Assembly: GCF_007990715.1 (NCBI RefSeq)
Contig: NZ_BJWY01000030.1
Span: forward strand, 1 to 58,600
Reading direction: 5' to 3'
Length of the DNA: 58,600 nucleotides
Source of the DNA: Nocardia seriolae NBRC 15557
GTDB taxonomy: Bacteria; Actinomycetota; Actinomycetes; Mycobacteriales; Mycobacteriaceae
The notes beneath the pieces were generated by a model, which was not told the origin of the DNA, made no database searches, and saw only the letters and a list, made by a program, of their open reading frames with translations. The position numbers and the translations under genes were made by a program. Positions 44,101 to 52,280 of this stretch are shown in pieces; position 1 is the stretch's first letter, and each line of letters begins with the position of its first letter.

Positions 44101-47100
44101 ACAGCGGGCACTGCTGGGCGACCTGCTGCCCGCCGGGACCCGCATCGCGGAGGGCGCGTTCCTGCTGGCGCTCACTGCCGAGGAGACCGCCGCCGCGGCC
44201 GGGCTCCCGATACTCGGCTACCTGGAATCCGTCACCCCTGACCTCCCGGCCGATTTCGAATGCGGCGCGCACGACGGCGGCCGCCCGAACTTCCTCGGCG
44301 GCGAAGGCGCTTTCGCCATCGACGCGGCCCTGCGCACCATCGCGCCGGACGGCACGGCGGTGGTGATCTGCCGGGGCGGTGCGGGCGCGCCGGACGCCGC
44401 GATCCGCGTCACCGGACCAGCCGGGTCGCGCTTCCTGCGGGGCGACGGTCGCGGCACGGGGACCTCCGAGGTCCCCGACACGGCAAGGGGAGACGTCGGC
44501 GGGGCCGGGTCCACCGAGCACCGTGCCGTCGCGAACGCCGACGCCTCGCGCCTGACCGCCGCCGCGCGCACCGGTGGCGATGCGGCTGCGGGAATCCTCG
44601 CGCGCACCGGAAGCGGTACGGCCGGTGGGACTCTCGTGGACCCGCACGTGTGGGGCTTGGCGCCGGAGCCGGGGGTGGCGGTGCGTGCGCCGATCGAATT
44701 CCTGTCCGGCGAGCCGACCTTGCTGCTGGTCGAGGATCCCGTTGTGTTGGAGGGTATCTCGGTGCCGGAGGGGACCGTCGTGTTGTCCGTGCGTCCCGGT
44801 CCGGGGGTACGGTATCTGCCCGAGATCACGCCGGAGCGGTTCGGCGAACTGCTGGATCACTGCCAGTATGGGGCGCAGGTCCGGCATCTGCGCCTGATCG
44901 CCGATCTGTCCGGGGACGTGTGCGCCGAACGCACCGATGCCCTGCGCGCACTGCACGATCTGTGGTTCCTGGCGGCCCGGCGGCTGTCGGGGGTGCTGGC
45001 CGAATCCGGATCGTCCACGGTGACCCTGCTGCTCCACGCGCTGGACGACACGACGCCCGCCCCGTATGCGGGCCTGTTCACCGGGGCGATCAAGGTCGCC
45101 GCGCTGGAATGGCCCGGCAGCGCCACCTTCGCCCTGGTCACCGATGACGGTTGCGCGGCGGGCAGCGCGCTCGTGCGGGCGGAGTCGATGCTCGAACGGT
45201 CGATGCCCGTCGCCTATTACGCCGGTGGCGTCCGATACCGTGCGACGCTGACGGCCCTGGCCGACGATTCCGCGGAAGACGCACCACTGGACCGGAATTC
45301 GGTGATCGTCGCGGTCGGCGGCGGGCGGGGCATCACCGCGGAACTGCTGGTGGCGCTGGCCCGCGAGACCGCCGGTCGGATCCACGTGCTCGGCAGCGGC
45401 GATCCGAGCGCGGTGCCCGGCCGGTATCTGGAGCTCGAGGATGCCGCGTTCGCCGCCGCGAGAAGGGAATACCTGCGCGTGCGGCGCGCCGCGGACCCGG
45501 TGGCGACGCCGCGCGAGCTGAGCGCCGAGTTCGATCGAATGGCGAACGCGCGCAACACGATACGAAACCTGCGGCGCATGCGGGAGGCCGGTGCGGCCGC
45601 CGTCGAATACCTGGTCTGCGATGTCACCGACCCGGCGGCGGTCGCGCGGGCGGTGGCGCGCGTCCACGCCGGCGCGGACCGGATCGACCTGTTGATCAAT
45701 GCGGCGGGGCTGAACCGGTCCGCGCGGATCGCGGACAAGGATTTCGGCGAGTTCCGCCGCATTCGCGACATCAAACTGCTGGGCTACACGAATCTCGCCG
45801 CCGCGCTGGCGGACCGGCCGCCGCGCCGCTGGTGCAACTTCGGTTCGCTGCTCGGGGTCACCGGCCAGATCGGCGAGGTGGATTACGCGTCGGCCAATGA
45901 TTTCCTGGGTACCGCCGCGCTGTCGGCGGCGGGCGCGGGCCGCGACGAGTTCACCATCGGGTGGACCCTGTGGGGCGATATCGGCTTGGGCGCGGACGAG
46001 TTGACGAAGTCCTACTTCGAGCAGAGTGGCCAGTATTCGAACATGCCGACCGCCGAGGGCGCGCGGCACTTCCTGCGTCAGCTGCGGTCGGCGCGGCGCA
46101 CTCCCTATGTGGCGCACCTGGGCTGGGCCGAGTACGGCGCGGTGGACGCGCTGCTGCCCGGCTTCCTGGGTCCGTCCCCGCGCCCGTTCTATCTCGATCG
46201 CCGCGTGGCCCGCGGGGAGGTCGACGGCCGCCGGTGGGAGGTGCACGAGCGCACGTTCGACCTGCACCGTGACGCGTACTTGACCGGCCACACGGTGCGC
46301 GGGGTGCCGACCCTGCCGGGCGCGTTCGTGGCGGAGCTGGCGCTGGAGGCGGCGCGCGCCCTGGTCCCCGGGCTCCGGGCTTTCGCCCTGGAGGACCTGA
46401 CCTTCCATCATTTTCTCAAGGTGGCCGCGAATCGGCCGGTGCCCGTGCGGATTCGGGCCGAGGTCCTGGAGGAGCGCGCAGACCTCGGCCAGGTACGGGT
46501 GGGTGTCGAGGTGACCGGGGATGTGATCGCCCCCAATGGCGTCGTGCTGGTGCGTGATCGGCGGCATTTCAGCGCGACCGTCCTGCTGGCGGCGACCCTG
46601 CCCGCGGCCCCGGCCTGGACGCCGTGGCATCCGGCGGCGGTGCGGCTGGTGGCCGATCCCTACCACCGGGAGGGTGCTCCGGTGCTGCTGACCGGCGTCT
46701 TCGAATCCACCACCGGTACCGCGCTGCATCCACTGGGCAAGCGGTCGACTTACGTGCCGCGGCTTTCCCCGGGTGACCCGGTGTTCTCCCGATTCCGTGT
46801 TCCCGTCCTGCTGCTCGACGGCCTGCTGCGCACCGGTGTGCTGTCCGCCGGTGACGAGCGGGGCGTGCCGATCGCGGCCCCGCTGCGCATCGATCGGCTG
46901 GATCTGTACGAGCACACCAATGACACGCTCGTGGCCCGGGACGGGCCGATCGAGTTGTACGCCATCGTGCCCGGGCCCGACGACGCGCCGGGGCAGTCGG
47001 CCCCGGAGAGCCTGTTCGCGGCGGTGCGCCCGGACGGGCGAATCATCCTGGCGCTCAAAGGTTTGCACTGGATCACCACCGGTTATCTGAAAGGGGCCGA

Positions 47101-47104
47101 GTGA
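41135..47104 (+). CDS. Multidomain synthase: enoyl reductase(FabL-type)-KS-CLF-KR-DH
   Basis: 1,989 residues. Domains: (1) SDR at 1-255 with TGGARNVGRAIA and Y155-x6-K162, the spacing of FabI/FabL enoyl reductases rather than FabG (Y-x3-K). (2) KS at about 300-765 with C509 in VDTACSSSLYAVDLG, AHATGTPAG and NKSVIGHTGWAAG. (3) A second KS-like domain at about 783-1085 whose active-site block reads MTVDTGFTATSSAI, with F955 in place of Cys, so a chain-length-factor type. (4) KR structural half plus NAD(P)-binding half (GGGRGITAELL, and VDYASAN with Y1584). (5) DH hot-dog domain with H1719 in LTGHTVRGVPTLPG. No AT or ACP inside. KS-CLF-KR-DH order resembles PUFA/secondary-lipid synthases. GTG at 41132 is an equal start choice. 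Confidence 0.88.
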   Translation: MTAQLDGKIALVTGGARNVGRAIAVRLAADGALVLINHFRSPAAARATKAEIEAAGGRAHIIRASVANAAQRERMFAEITSEFGALDILVNSAADGRLAAFDDVDEAMIDRAIDTNLKGALGCSRLALPLMRGRPGAAIVNVSTLGGGRFVMADYLACGPAKAAVEALTRYLAVEYAGFGIRVNTAAAGMLESPVVEQFPRAEAMRASTVAATPLHRLGTPEEFAAIVAFLASPDAAWVTGQVLLADGGLSTGAALLSPPLADTSPVEVAAQRSESGSPPVQVDAPSPEAVAPVSEALAADEYPEDAIAIVGMGITVSGANDPQEFWRALLDGDQRFETVPPDRWDNTAFHSPDRSAEDKSYSEYSAFITDFSPHPALAAELEAAGKSGAEVESTTLWLRNSVLQAMDSVTRRPSDRCGFLVGYTADGNQHAEEATVVAGVLQRAREVLRRSGTEDLERRMAVLESRLRARYPRSAIDPDRVFPHQVGAAAMAGVLPGDTELLMVDTACSSSLYAVDLGIKGLAEGRYDIAVCGGAFAVGPRGSVLFAKLNGLSERGAVRSFDETGDGVLFSDGAATVVLKTLRRARADGDRILGVVKAFGASSDGKGKAVYAPSAAGQELAVRRAQASPRMTGVIPDWVVAHATGTPAGDAAEFATLRATMTGSEPVRVTSNKSVIGHTGWAAGTSSIIQVLLGFEHELIPPQHRFDRAPAEFMIDASNLEIPKTAVRWPAGGQRPRVAAVSGFGFGGTNAHLVIEEPPRAVADAVPARLSTPSLGPTTPSGRIAVVAAASRLPGASGAREWSAAVAPETTFGDRYPLPTLAEVKLPPGLMRAIDRCQLMILDCARTIRTDLGDFWTAQQAETGVILGHFGSTRNALHYATRCYLDDITEALRTDAVREPWLADVLDEIAAEVRALVPPSTENTFPGMMPNVIPARVANYFGLNGLNMTVDTGFTATSSAIDVAAGYLRTGELRMALAGGINGNATAEQRALLGDLLPAGTRIAEGAFLLALTAEETAAAAGLPILGYLESVTPDLPADFECGAHDGGRPNFLGGEGAFAIDAALRTIAPDGTAVVICRGGAGAPDAAIRVTGPAGSRFLRGDGRGTGTSEVPDTARGDVGGAGSTEHRAVANADASRLTAAARTGGDAAAGILARTGSGTAGGTLVDPHVWGLAPEPGVAVRAPIEFLSGEPTLLLVEDPVVLEGISVPEGTVVLSVRPGPGVRYLPEITPERFGELLDHCQYGAQVRHLRLIADLSGDVCAERTDALRALHDLWFLAARRLSGVLAESGSSTVTLLLHALDDTTPAPYAGLFTGAIKVAALEWPGSATFALVTDDGCAAGSALVRAESMLERSMPVAYYAGGVRYRATLTALADDSAEDAPLDRNSVIVAVGGGRGITAELLVALARETAGRIHVLGSGDPSAVPGRYLELEDAAFAAARREYLRVRRAADPVATPRELSAEFDRMANARNTIRNLRRMREAGAAAVEYLVCDVTDPAAVARAVARVHAGADRIDLLINAAGLNRSARIADKDFGEFRRIRDIKLLGYTNLAAALADRPPRRWCNFGSLLGVTGQIGEVDYASANDFLGTAALSAAGAGRDEFTIGWTLWGDIGLGADELTKSYFEQSGQYSNMPTAEGARHFLRQLRSARRTPYVAHLGWAEYGAVDALLPGFLGPSPRPFYLDRRVARGEVDGRRWEVHERTFDLHRDAYLTGHTVRGVPTLPGAFVAELALEAARALVPGLRAFALEDLTFHHFLKVAANRPVPVRIRAEVLEERADLGQVRVGVEVTGDVIAPNGVVLVRDRRHFSATVLLAATLPAAPAWTPWHPAAVRLVADPYHREGAPVLLTGVFESTTGTALHPLGKRSTYVPRLSPGDPVFSRFRVPVLLLDGLLRTGVLSAGDERGVPIAAPLRIDRLDLYEHTNDTLVARDGPIELYAIVPGPDDAPGQSAPESLFAAVRPDGRIILALKGLHWITTGYLKGAE

Positions 47105-47105
47105 T

Positions 47106-48506
47106 ATGGCCGCCATCGTCACCCCGACTTCGCGCACCGTCGCCCCGACCTCGCACCGGTTGCCGCCGGGACCGCTTGGCGCACAACGCATTCCGCGGCA
47201 CGTGGCCGCGCTGCGCACCGATGCCGCGGGCCTGTTCGCGCGGCTGCGCCGCGATTACGGCGATACCGTCCGGCTCCCGCTCGGCCTGCTGACGGCCACC
47301 CTGGCGTTCCACCCGGACGCCATCAAGCATGTGCTGCAGGACAACAACGCCAACTACGTCCGCGGCCCCGGCTACGAGCGCTTCCGGCTCTTCATGGGCG
47401 ACGGGCTGCTCACCACCGACGGCGACGCCTGGCGTGAGCGCCGCCGCACGGTCAACCCGCTGTTCCATCGCAGCGCCGTCGAGGGCATGGTCGATACCAT
47501 GGCGTCCGCGACCGCCGTCGTGCTCGACCGCTGGGAGCGGCACGGCCGCAGCGGATACACCGGCGACGTGCTGCCCGCCATGATGCGAATCACCCTGGGC
47601 GCGTTGGGCCGGATCATGTTCGACGCCGATCTCGACGGCGACCGCCGACGGGTCGGCGCGGCCATGGAGACGGCGGTCGAGGCCATGGTGTTCCGCGGCA
47701 CTGTGCCCGAACTGCTGCCCCCGTGGGTGCCCTTCCCGTCGAATCTGCACATCGCCCGCGCCCGCGCCGACCTGTACGCCGTGCTCGGCCGGGCCGTCGC
47801 CGCGCACCGCACCGGTGCGGGGGCCGGGCGGCCGGACCTGATCACCCTGCTGCTGACCGCCGCCGAGTCGCCGGACGGCCCGGCGCTCACCGACGCGGAC
47901 GTGCGCGATGAGCTGATGACCGTCTTCATGGCGGGCCACGAGACGACCGGCACCGGATTGGCCTGGGCGCTACACGAATTGGCGCACGCGCCGGTGGCAC
48001 AGGAGCGGATGCGAGAGGAAGCCGATCGGGTGTTCGGCGGCCGCGCGCCGGTGGCGGCCGACCTGCCGCAGCTGACCTACACGGGGATGGCGGTCGAAGA
48101 ATCCCTGCGCCTGCACCCGCCGATCTGGGTCTATCCCCGCGCGAGCCGGGCCGCCGACGAACTCGGCGGCTGGCACGTTCCCGCAGGCGAATGCGTGTTC
48201 CTCAGTCCCTATGTGACACACCGGCATCCGGACTACTGGGTGACGCCGGAGCGGTTCGATCCGGAGCGTTTCACCGAGACCGCCAAGCGAAATCGGCCCC
48301 GGTACACCTACTTCCCGTTCGGCGGCGGTCAGCGCAAATGCGTGGGCGAGGCGATGGCCACCACCCAGATGCGGCTCACCCTGGCGATGCTGGTGTCCCG
48401 GTTCACGATCCACCCCGCCGGACCCGGTGACCCCGCATTGCGGACGGCGGTGTCCCTGCGCCCCGTCGGCGGCCTGCCCCTGCGCATCGTCCCGAGGCAC
48501 TCATGA
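47106..48506 (+). CDS. Cytochrome P450
   Basis: 466 residues, longer than typical bacterial class I P450s and closer to fatty-acid-hydroxylase-like (CYP4/102-type) forms. Key motifs: I-helix AGHETTGTGL (A276-T281), ExxR at E332-R335 (EESLRLHPP), PERFDPERF, and the heme loop FPFGGGQRKCVGE with C412. It has no signal peptide or fused reductase. It starts 1 bp after the synthase stop and overlaps the next gene by 4 bp (ATGA), so it is firmly in the operon. Likely hydroxylates or epoxidises the acyl product; no redox partner gene is in view. Confidence 0.92.
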   Translation: MAAIVTPTSRTVAPTSHRLPPGPLGAQRIPRHVAALRTDAAGLFARLRRDYGDTVRLPLGLLTATLAFHPDAIKHVLQDNNANYVRGPGYERFRLFMGDGLLTTDGDAWRERRRTVNPLFHRSAVEGMVDTMASATAVVLDRWERHGRSGYTGDVLPAMMRITLGALGRIMFDADLDGDRRRVGAAMETAVEAMVFRGTVPELLPPWVPFPSNLHIARARADLYAVLGRAVAAHRTGAGAGRPDLITLLLTAAESPDGPALTDADVRDELMTVFMAGHETTGTGLAWALHELAHAPVAQERMREEADRVFGGRAPVAADLPQLTYTGMAVEESLRLHPPIWVYPRASRAADELGGWHVPAGECVFLSPYVTHRHPDYWVTPERFDPERFTETAKRNRPRYTYFPFGGGQRKCVGEAMATTQMRLTLAMLVSRFTIHPAGPGDPALRTAVSLRPVGGLPLRIVPRHS

Positions 48507-50881
48507 CGGTGCAGCCGGTACACCGGTTCGTCTGGCGGCCGGTAGAGGTCGCGGCGCTGCCGCCGGAACCCAGCATCGGCCTGCTGGGCCGCCGCATCGC
48601 GGTGGTGGGCGGCAGCGGCGAATCGGCGGCGCGGATGCTGGCGGTCCTGCGCGGGGCCGGGGCCTCGCCCGCCCGGCTGGCCCCGCCGCACGAGGGCGGT
48701 GACGTCGCCGAGTTCTACCGATCGACCGGGCCGCTGGACGGCATCGTGGACCTGAATTACGAACGGCCCTTCGATCTTTCGGATCCGGGCGACTGGGAAT
48801 CGCCGCTGTTGCAGACGATCGGGTTGTTGCGGCAGACCTACGACGACTGGCGCGCGGAAGGCGATTGCCGCCGCCTGTTCTACCTGGCCGTGACCCGCAT
48901 GGACGGCAGGCACGGGTACGCGGACCCCGGACGGGGGCAGCCGCTGGGCGGCCTGTGGGCCGGTCTGGCGAAGGGGCTGCCACGCGAATTCGACACCGTC
49001 AACATCCGGGTGCTGGACCTTCCGGCGACCGAATCGCCCGATCGCGCCGCGGTCCTGCCGCTGAGCGCGGCAATGGCCGATCTCGTCTGCCGCGAGCTGT
49101 ATCGCTGGGGCCCCTTCGAGATCGGCCACTACGCGGGCCGCCGCTACACGCTGACGGCGGACCGATCCGAGGTCCCCGCGCCCGCCATCGAACTCGGGCC
49201 CGGTGACGTGGTGGTGATGTCCGGCGGTGGCCGGGGGATCGGGTGGGCGCTGGCGCGGCGCCTGGCCGACCGGTATCGCTGCCGGGTGATCGTCACCGGC
49301 CGTAGCCCGCAACCCGACCCGGTCGATCCCTTGATCATGATGGCGGACAACGAGTTTCGGGAGTATCGCGCGCGCGTGCTCGTCGCGGCCGCCCGTTCGC
49401 GCTCGCTGACGCGGGCCCGCACCGAGCTGGCGCGCGCCCAGGAGGCGAGGCAGCTGGCCGCCGGGCTGGCCGCGGCGCGCGCCGATGGCCTCGACATCGT
49501 CTATCACCGCTGCGATGTCACCGATCCGGTCCAGGTGCGCGCGCTGCTCGCGGCCGCCGGCCCGCAGCTGGCCGGGGTGGTGCACAACGCGGGCGTCGAC
49601 GCCCCGGCCCGCCTGCCGGTCAAATCCCCCGCGTCCGTGCGCCGCACCGCCGGGGTGAAGGTGACGGGCCTGCTGAATCTGCTCGCCGCGCTGCCGGAGT
49701 CACCGCCGGTGCGCTTCTTCAGCACGGCGGGGTCACTGGCCGGACGCTGGGGCGGCATGGTCGGCCAGCTCGAATACGGGGCGGCCAATGACGCCATGAG
49801 CCGCATCGGGTTGTGGGCCGCGAGCCCGGACCGGGACGTCCCGGTGGCCACCATGTGCTGGCCGACCTGGGAACGCCTCGGCATCATCACCAATTACGAA
49901 GCGACCCTGGCGTATATGTCGGCCATGGGCGTGGAGGAGGGGCTGCGCCACTGGGAGCGGGAGATCGTGGCGGGCACCGTGGGGGAGGTCACGCTGGTCG
50001 GCGAGTTCGGCAAGGCGCTGTTGCCGTCGCTGCTGCGCGGCTACCCGCCGACAACCGGTCTGACCGGCGTCGCCCACTTGGTGAACCGGCTCCTGCTGCT
50101 GGGCGAGCCGATCCGGTTCCGCGTCGGCGCGCTGCTCGAGACCGAGCTGCGCCTGACCACCGATCGGTTTCCCGCCTGCACCGACTTCCGGGTGGACGGC
50201 CGCCCCGCGATCCCGCTCAGCCTGCTGCTGGAATTCCTCCGCTCGCTGGGTGATTGGGTGCAACCCGACGACGGCCCGCGCCCGGCGTCCGCGCTGCGCG
50301 ACATTCACGTGGACCTGTCCGCCCTGGCACTGCCGGAGACCGGCGTGCGGCTGCGGGCGACCGCCGAGGGGCGGTGGGGCGCGCACCGGGACTGGGTGGT
50401 CCGCGTGCGGGTCACGCGCGAGGGGACCCCGGTCGCCCTCGCCACCCTCGTGTACGCAGCCACCGCCGGGGACCGACCCGGCGTCGAAACACCCTCCACC
50501 CCAGCCGATCCCGAGGCGGTTTCGCTCGGAGCCCCGGTGCACCGGCTGCACTGGAACGGCCACGTCTTCCGCCTGGGGCGGGAGCTGCCCGACGGCCGAT
50601 CGGCCGAGGTGGACGCCGACCGCCCGCGTGATCTACTGCCCGGCGTGCCGTCACCGCTGCCGGAGCTGCCGCTGAACCAGCTCGAAACCCTGCTGCGGCA
50701 GGCATATCGGCGCACCCCGGCACAGCCGGTGCGCCGCTTGACCATCGAGTCGATCGAGATCGCCGCCCCGCTGTCGGGATCCGACGGCCGGGTCACGGCC
50801 GAGGGCCGGACCTCGACCGCGTACGCCCCGGACGGGCGGGTACGGCTGCTCGTGCACGGAATTCGTTACCGGAAAGGATGA
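48503..50881 (+). CDS. Second KR-DH-like polyketide protein
   Basis: 792 residues. The N-terminal ~225 residues are a KR structural-type region (GRRIAVVGGSGESAARMLAV, and GGLWAGLAKGLPREFDTVNI). The catalytic KR half follows: VVMSGGGRGIGWALARRLAD, VVHNAGVDAPA and the YGAAND tyrosine block. Residues about 520-790 form a double-hot-dog, DH-like part. At the position of the catalytic histidine (D-H-x-V-x-G) the sequence is TDFRVDGRPAIPL, with F562 instead of His, so the DH is probably inactive or structural. It complements the large synthase in the same operon (4-bp overlap with P450). May reduce at particular cycles. Confidence 0.8.
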   Translation: MTVQPVHRFVWRPVEVAALPPEPSIGLLGRRIAVVGGSGESAARMLAVLRGAGASPARLAPPHEGGDVAEFYRSTGPLDGIVDLNYERPFDLSDPGDWESPLLQTIGLLRQTYDDWRAEGDCRRLFYLAVTRMDGRHGYADPGRGQPLGGLWAGLAKGLPREFDTVNIRVLDLPATESPDRAAVLPLSAAMADLVCRELYRWGPFEIGHYAGRRYTLTADRSEVPAPAIELGPGDVVVMSGGGRGIGWALARRLADRYRCRVIVTGRSPQPDPVDPLIMMADNEFREYRARVLVAAARSRSLTRARTELARAQEARQLAAGLAAARADGLDIVYHRCDVTDPVQVRALLAAAGPQLAGVVHNAGVDAPARLPVKSPASVRRTAGVKVTGLLNLLAALPESPPVRFFSTAGSLAGRWGGMVGQLEYGAANDAMSRIGLWAASPDRDVPVATMCWPTWERLGIITNYEATLAYMSAMGVEEGLRHWEREIVAGTVGEVTLVGEFGKALLPSLLRGYPPTTGLTGVAHLVNRLLLLGEPIRFRVGALLETELRLTTDRFPACTDFRVDGRPAIPLSLLLEFLRSLGDWVQPDDGPRPASALRDIHVDLSALALPETGVRLRATAEGRWGAHRDWVVRVRVTREGTPVALATLVYAATAGDRPGVETPSTPADPEAVSLGAPVHRLHWNGHVFRLGRELPDGRSAEVDADRPRDLLPGVPSPLPELPLNQLETLLRQAYRRTPAQPVRRLTIESIEIAAPLSGSDGRVTAEGRTSTAYAPDGRVRLLVHGIRYRKG

Positions 50882-50888
50882 TTCAACT

Positions 50889-52280
50889 GTGAGGACCCTG
50901 CTCGAACCCGCGCGGACCGCTGCCGCGACCATCGATCGCAGCGATCGGTACTGCGTGGTGGGGGCCGGTGCCGCGGGGCTGACCGCGGCGAAGAATCTGC
51001 TGGAGTACGGCATCGCGGTCGATGTCATCGAACGCGCCGACGAGATCGGCGGCACCTGGAACCCGGACTGCCCGAACGGGGCCGCCTACCCGTCGCTGCA
51101 CCTGATCACCTCGAAACCGTTCATCCGCTACACCGACTTCCCGATCCCCGACGACTACCCGACCTATCTCGGGCAGCGCCACATCATGGCGTACCTGCGT
51201 TCCTACGCCGAGCATTTCGGGGTGCGCGAGCATATCGAGTTCGGCGGCACGGTGGAGTCGATGGACCGCGTCGACGGCGGCCCGGAGTGGCTCGTGCGCA
51301 TCCGCACCGCCGAGGGCACGTCGGTGCGCAGGTACGGGGGAGTGGTCATCGCCAACGGCCACAACTGGTCACCGCGGCGGCCGGAGTTCCCGGGCGTCTT
51401 CAACGGGACCACCCTGCATTCGGCCGACTATCGCGGCCCGGACGTGCTGCGCGGCAAACGGGTGTTGGTGGTCGGCGCGGGCACCTCCGGCTGCGATATC
51501 GCCGTGGACAGCTGCCGCAGCGCCGCGCGCACCGTCCTGAGTGTGCGGCGCGGCAACTACATCTGGCCCAAGTACATGTTCGGCATCCCCACCGACGCCT
51601 ACTACGAGTTCATCCTGAAATTCCGCATGCCCAGACCGCTGGTGCGGGCGATGGGCAAACCGCTGCTGCGGATGAACAGCGCCGACGACCCGGTCCGCTA
51701 CGGCCTGCCGCGACCGGAACACAAACTGCTGGAAGAACATTTCGTCATGAACTCGACGCTGCTCTACCACCTCGGGCATGGCGAGATCGGCGTCAAACCT
51801 GAGATCGCCGAATTGTGCGGGGACCGGGTGCGTTTCACCGACGGCACCGAAGAGCCGATCGACGTCATCGTGTACGCGACCGGCTACCGGCAGGCCGAAT
51901 TCCCCTTCATCGGCCGCGAGCACCTGAACTGGTCCGACGGCCCGATCCCGGCGCTGCACCTGCACGCCTTCCACCCCGAGTACGACAACCTGTTCGTCAT
52001 CGGCTACTTCCAGACCGCCACGGGCACCTGGCCGATCATGGACTACCAATCCCGGATCATGGCCAGGTACCTGTATCTGCTGCGCACCGATCCGCAGCGG
52101 GTCGCGCGGTTCCGGGCACGGAAGGCGAAGCCGCTGTTCGGCCCGAAGCTCAACGGCGGCATCGACTTCTACCGTTCCGAGCGCCACTGGCTCCAGGTCG
52201 AGCACGTGTCGTACCGGAAACGGTTGCGCGCGACCGCGAAACAGCTCGCGGTCGCGCCGCCGCGCCGTCAGCCGGGATAG
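50889..52280 (+). CDS. Flavin-containing monooxygenase
   Basis: 463 residues. The FAD Rossmann motif is VVGAGAAGLTAAKNL (G25-G30), followed by ERADEIGGTW. The FMO signature is FPGVFNGTTLHSADY (about 167-181), and the NADPH motif is LVVGAGTSGCDIAVD (G196-G201). The DVIVYATGYR block is also present. This set defines class B FMOs, which add oxygen to N or S atoms or carry out Baeyer-Villiger oxidation of ketones. As the last gene of the plus-strand operon it likely oxidises the acyl product. GTG 50889 has GGAAAGGATG upstream. Its stop overlaps the converging beta-propeller gene by 13 bp. Confidence 0.9.
   Translation: MRTLLEPARTAAATIDRSDRYCVVGAGAAGLTAAKNLLEYGIAVDVIERADEIGGTWNPDCPNGAAYPSLHLITSKPFIRYTDFPIPDDYPTYLGQRHIMAYLRSYAEHFGVREHIEFGGTVESMDRVDGGPEWLVRIRTAEGTSVRRYGGVVIANGHNWSPRRPEFPGVFNGTTLHSADYRGPDVLRGKRVLVVGAGTSGCDIAVDSCRSAARTVLSVRRGNYIWPKYMFGIPTDAYYEFILKFRMPRPLVRAMGKPLLRMNSADDPVRYGLPRPEHKLLEEHFVMNSTLLYHLGHGEIGVKPEIAELCGDRVRFTDGTEEPIDVIVYATGYRQAEFPFIGREHLNWSDGPIPALHLHAFHPEYDNLFVIGYFQTATGTWPIMDYQSRIMARYLYLLRTDPQRVARFRARKAKPLFGPKLNGGIDFYRSERHWLQVEHVSYRKRLRATAKQLAVAPPRRQPG

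Noticed and set aside
39632..47218. Two ~1,250-codon open frames antisense to the synthase genes
   Set aside because: Antisense shadows of KS, AT, KR and DH domains with intact active sites on the plus strand.
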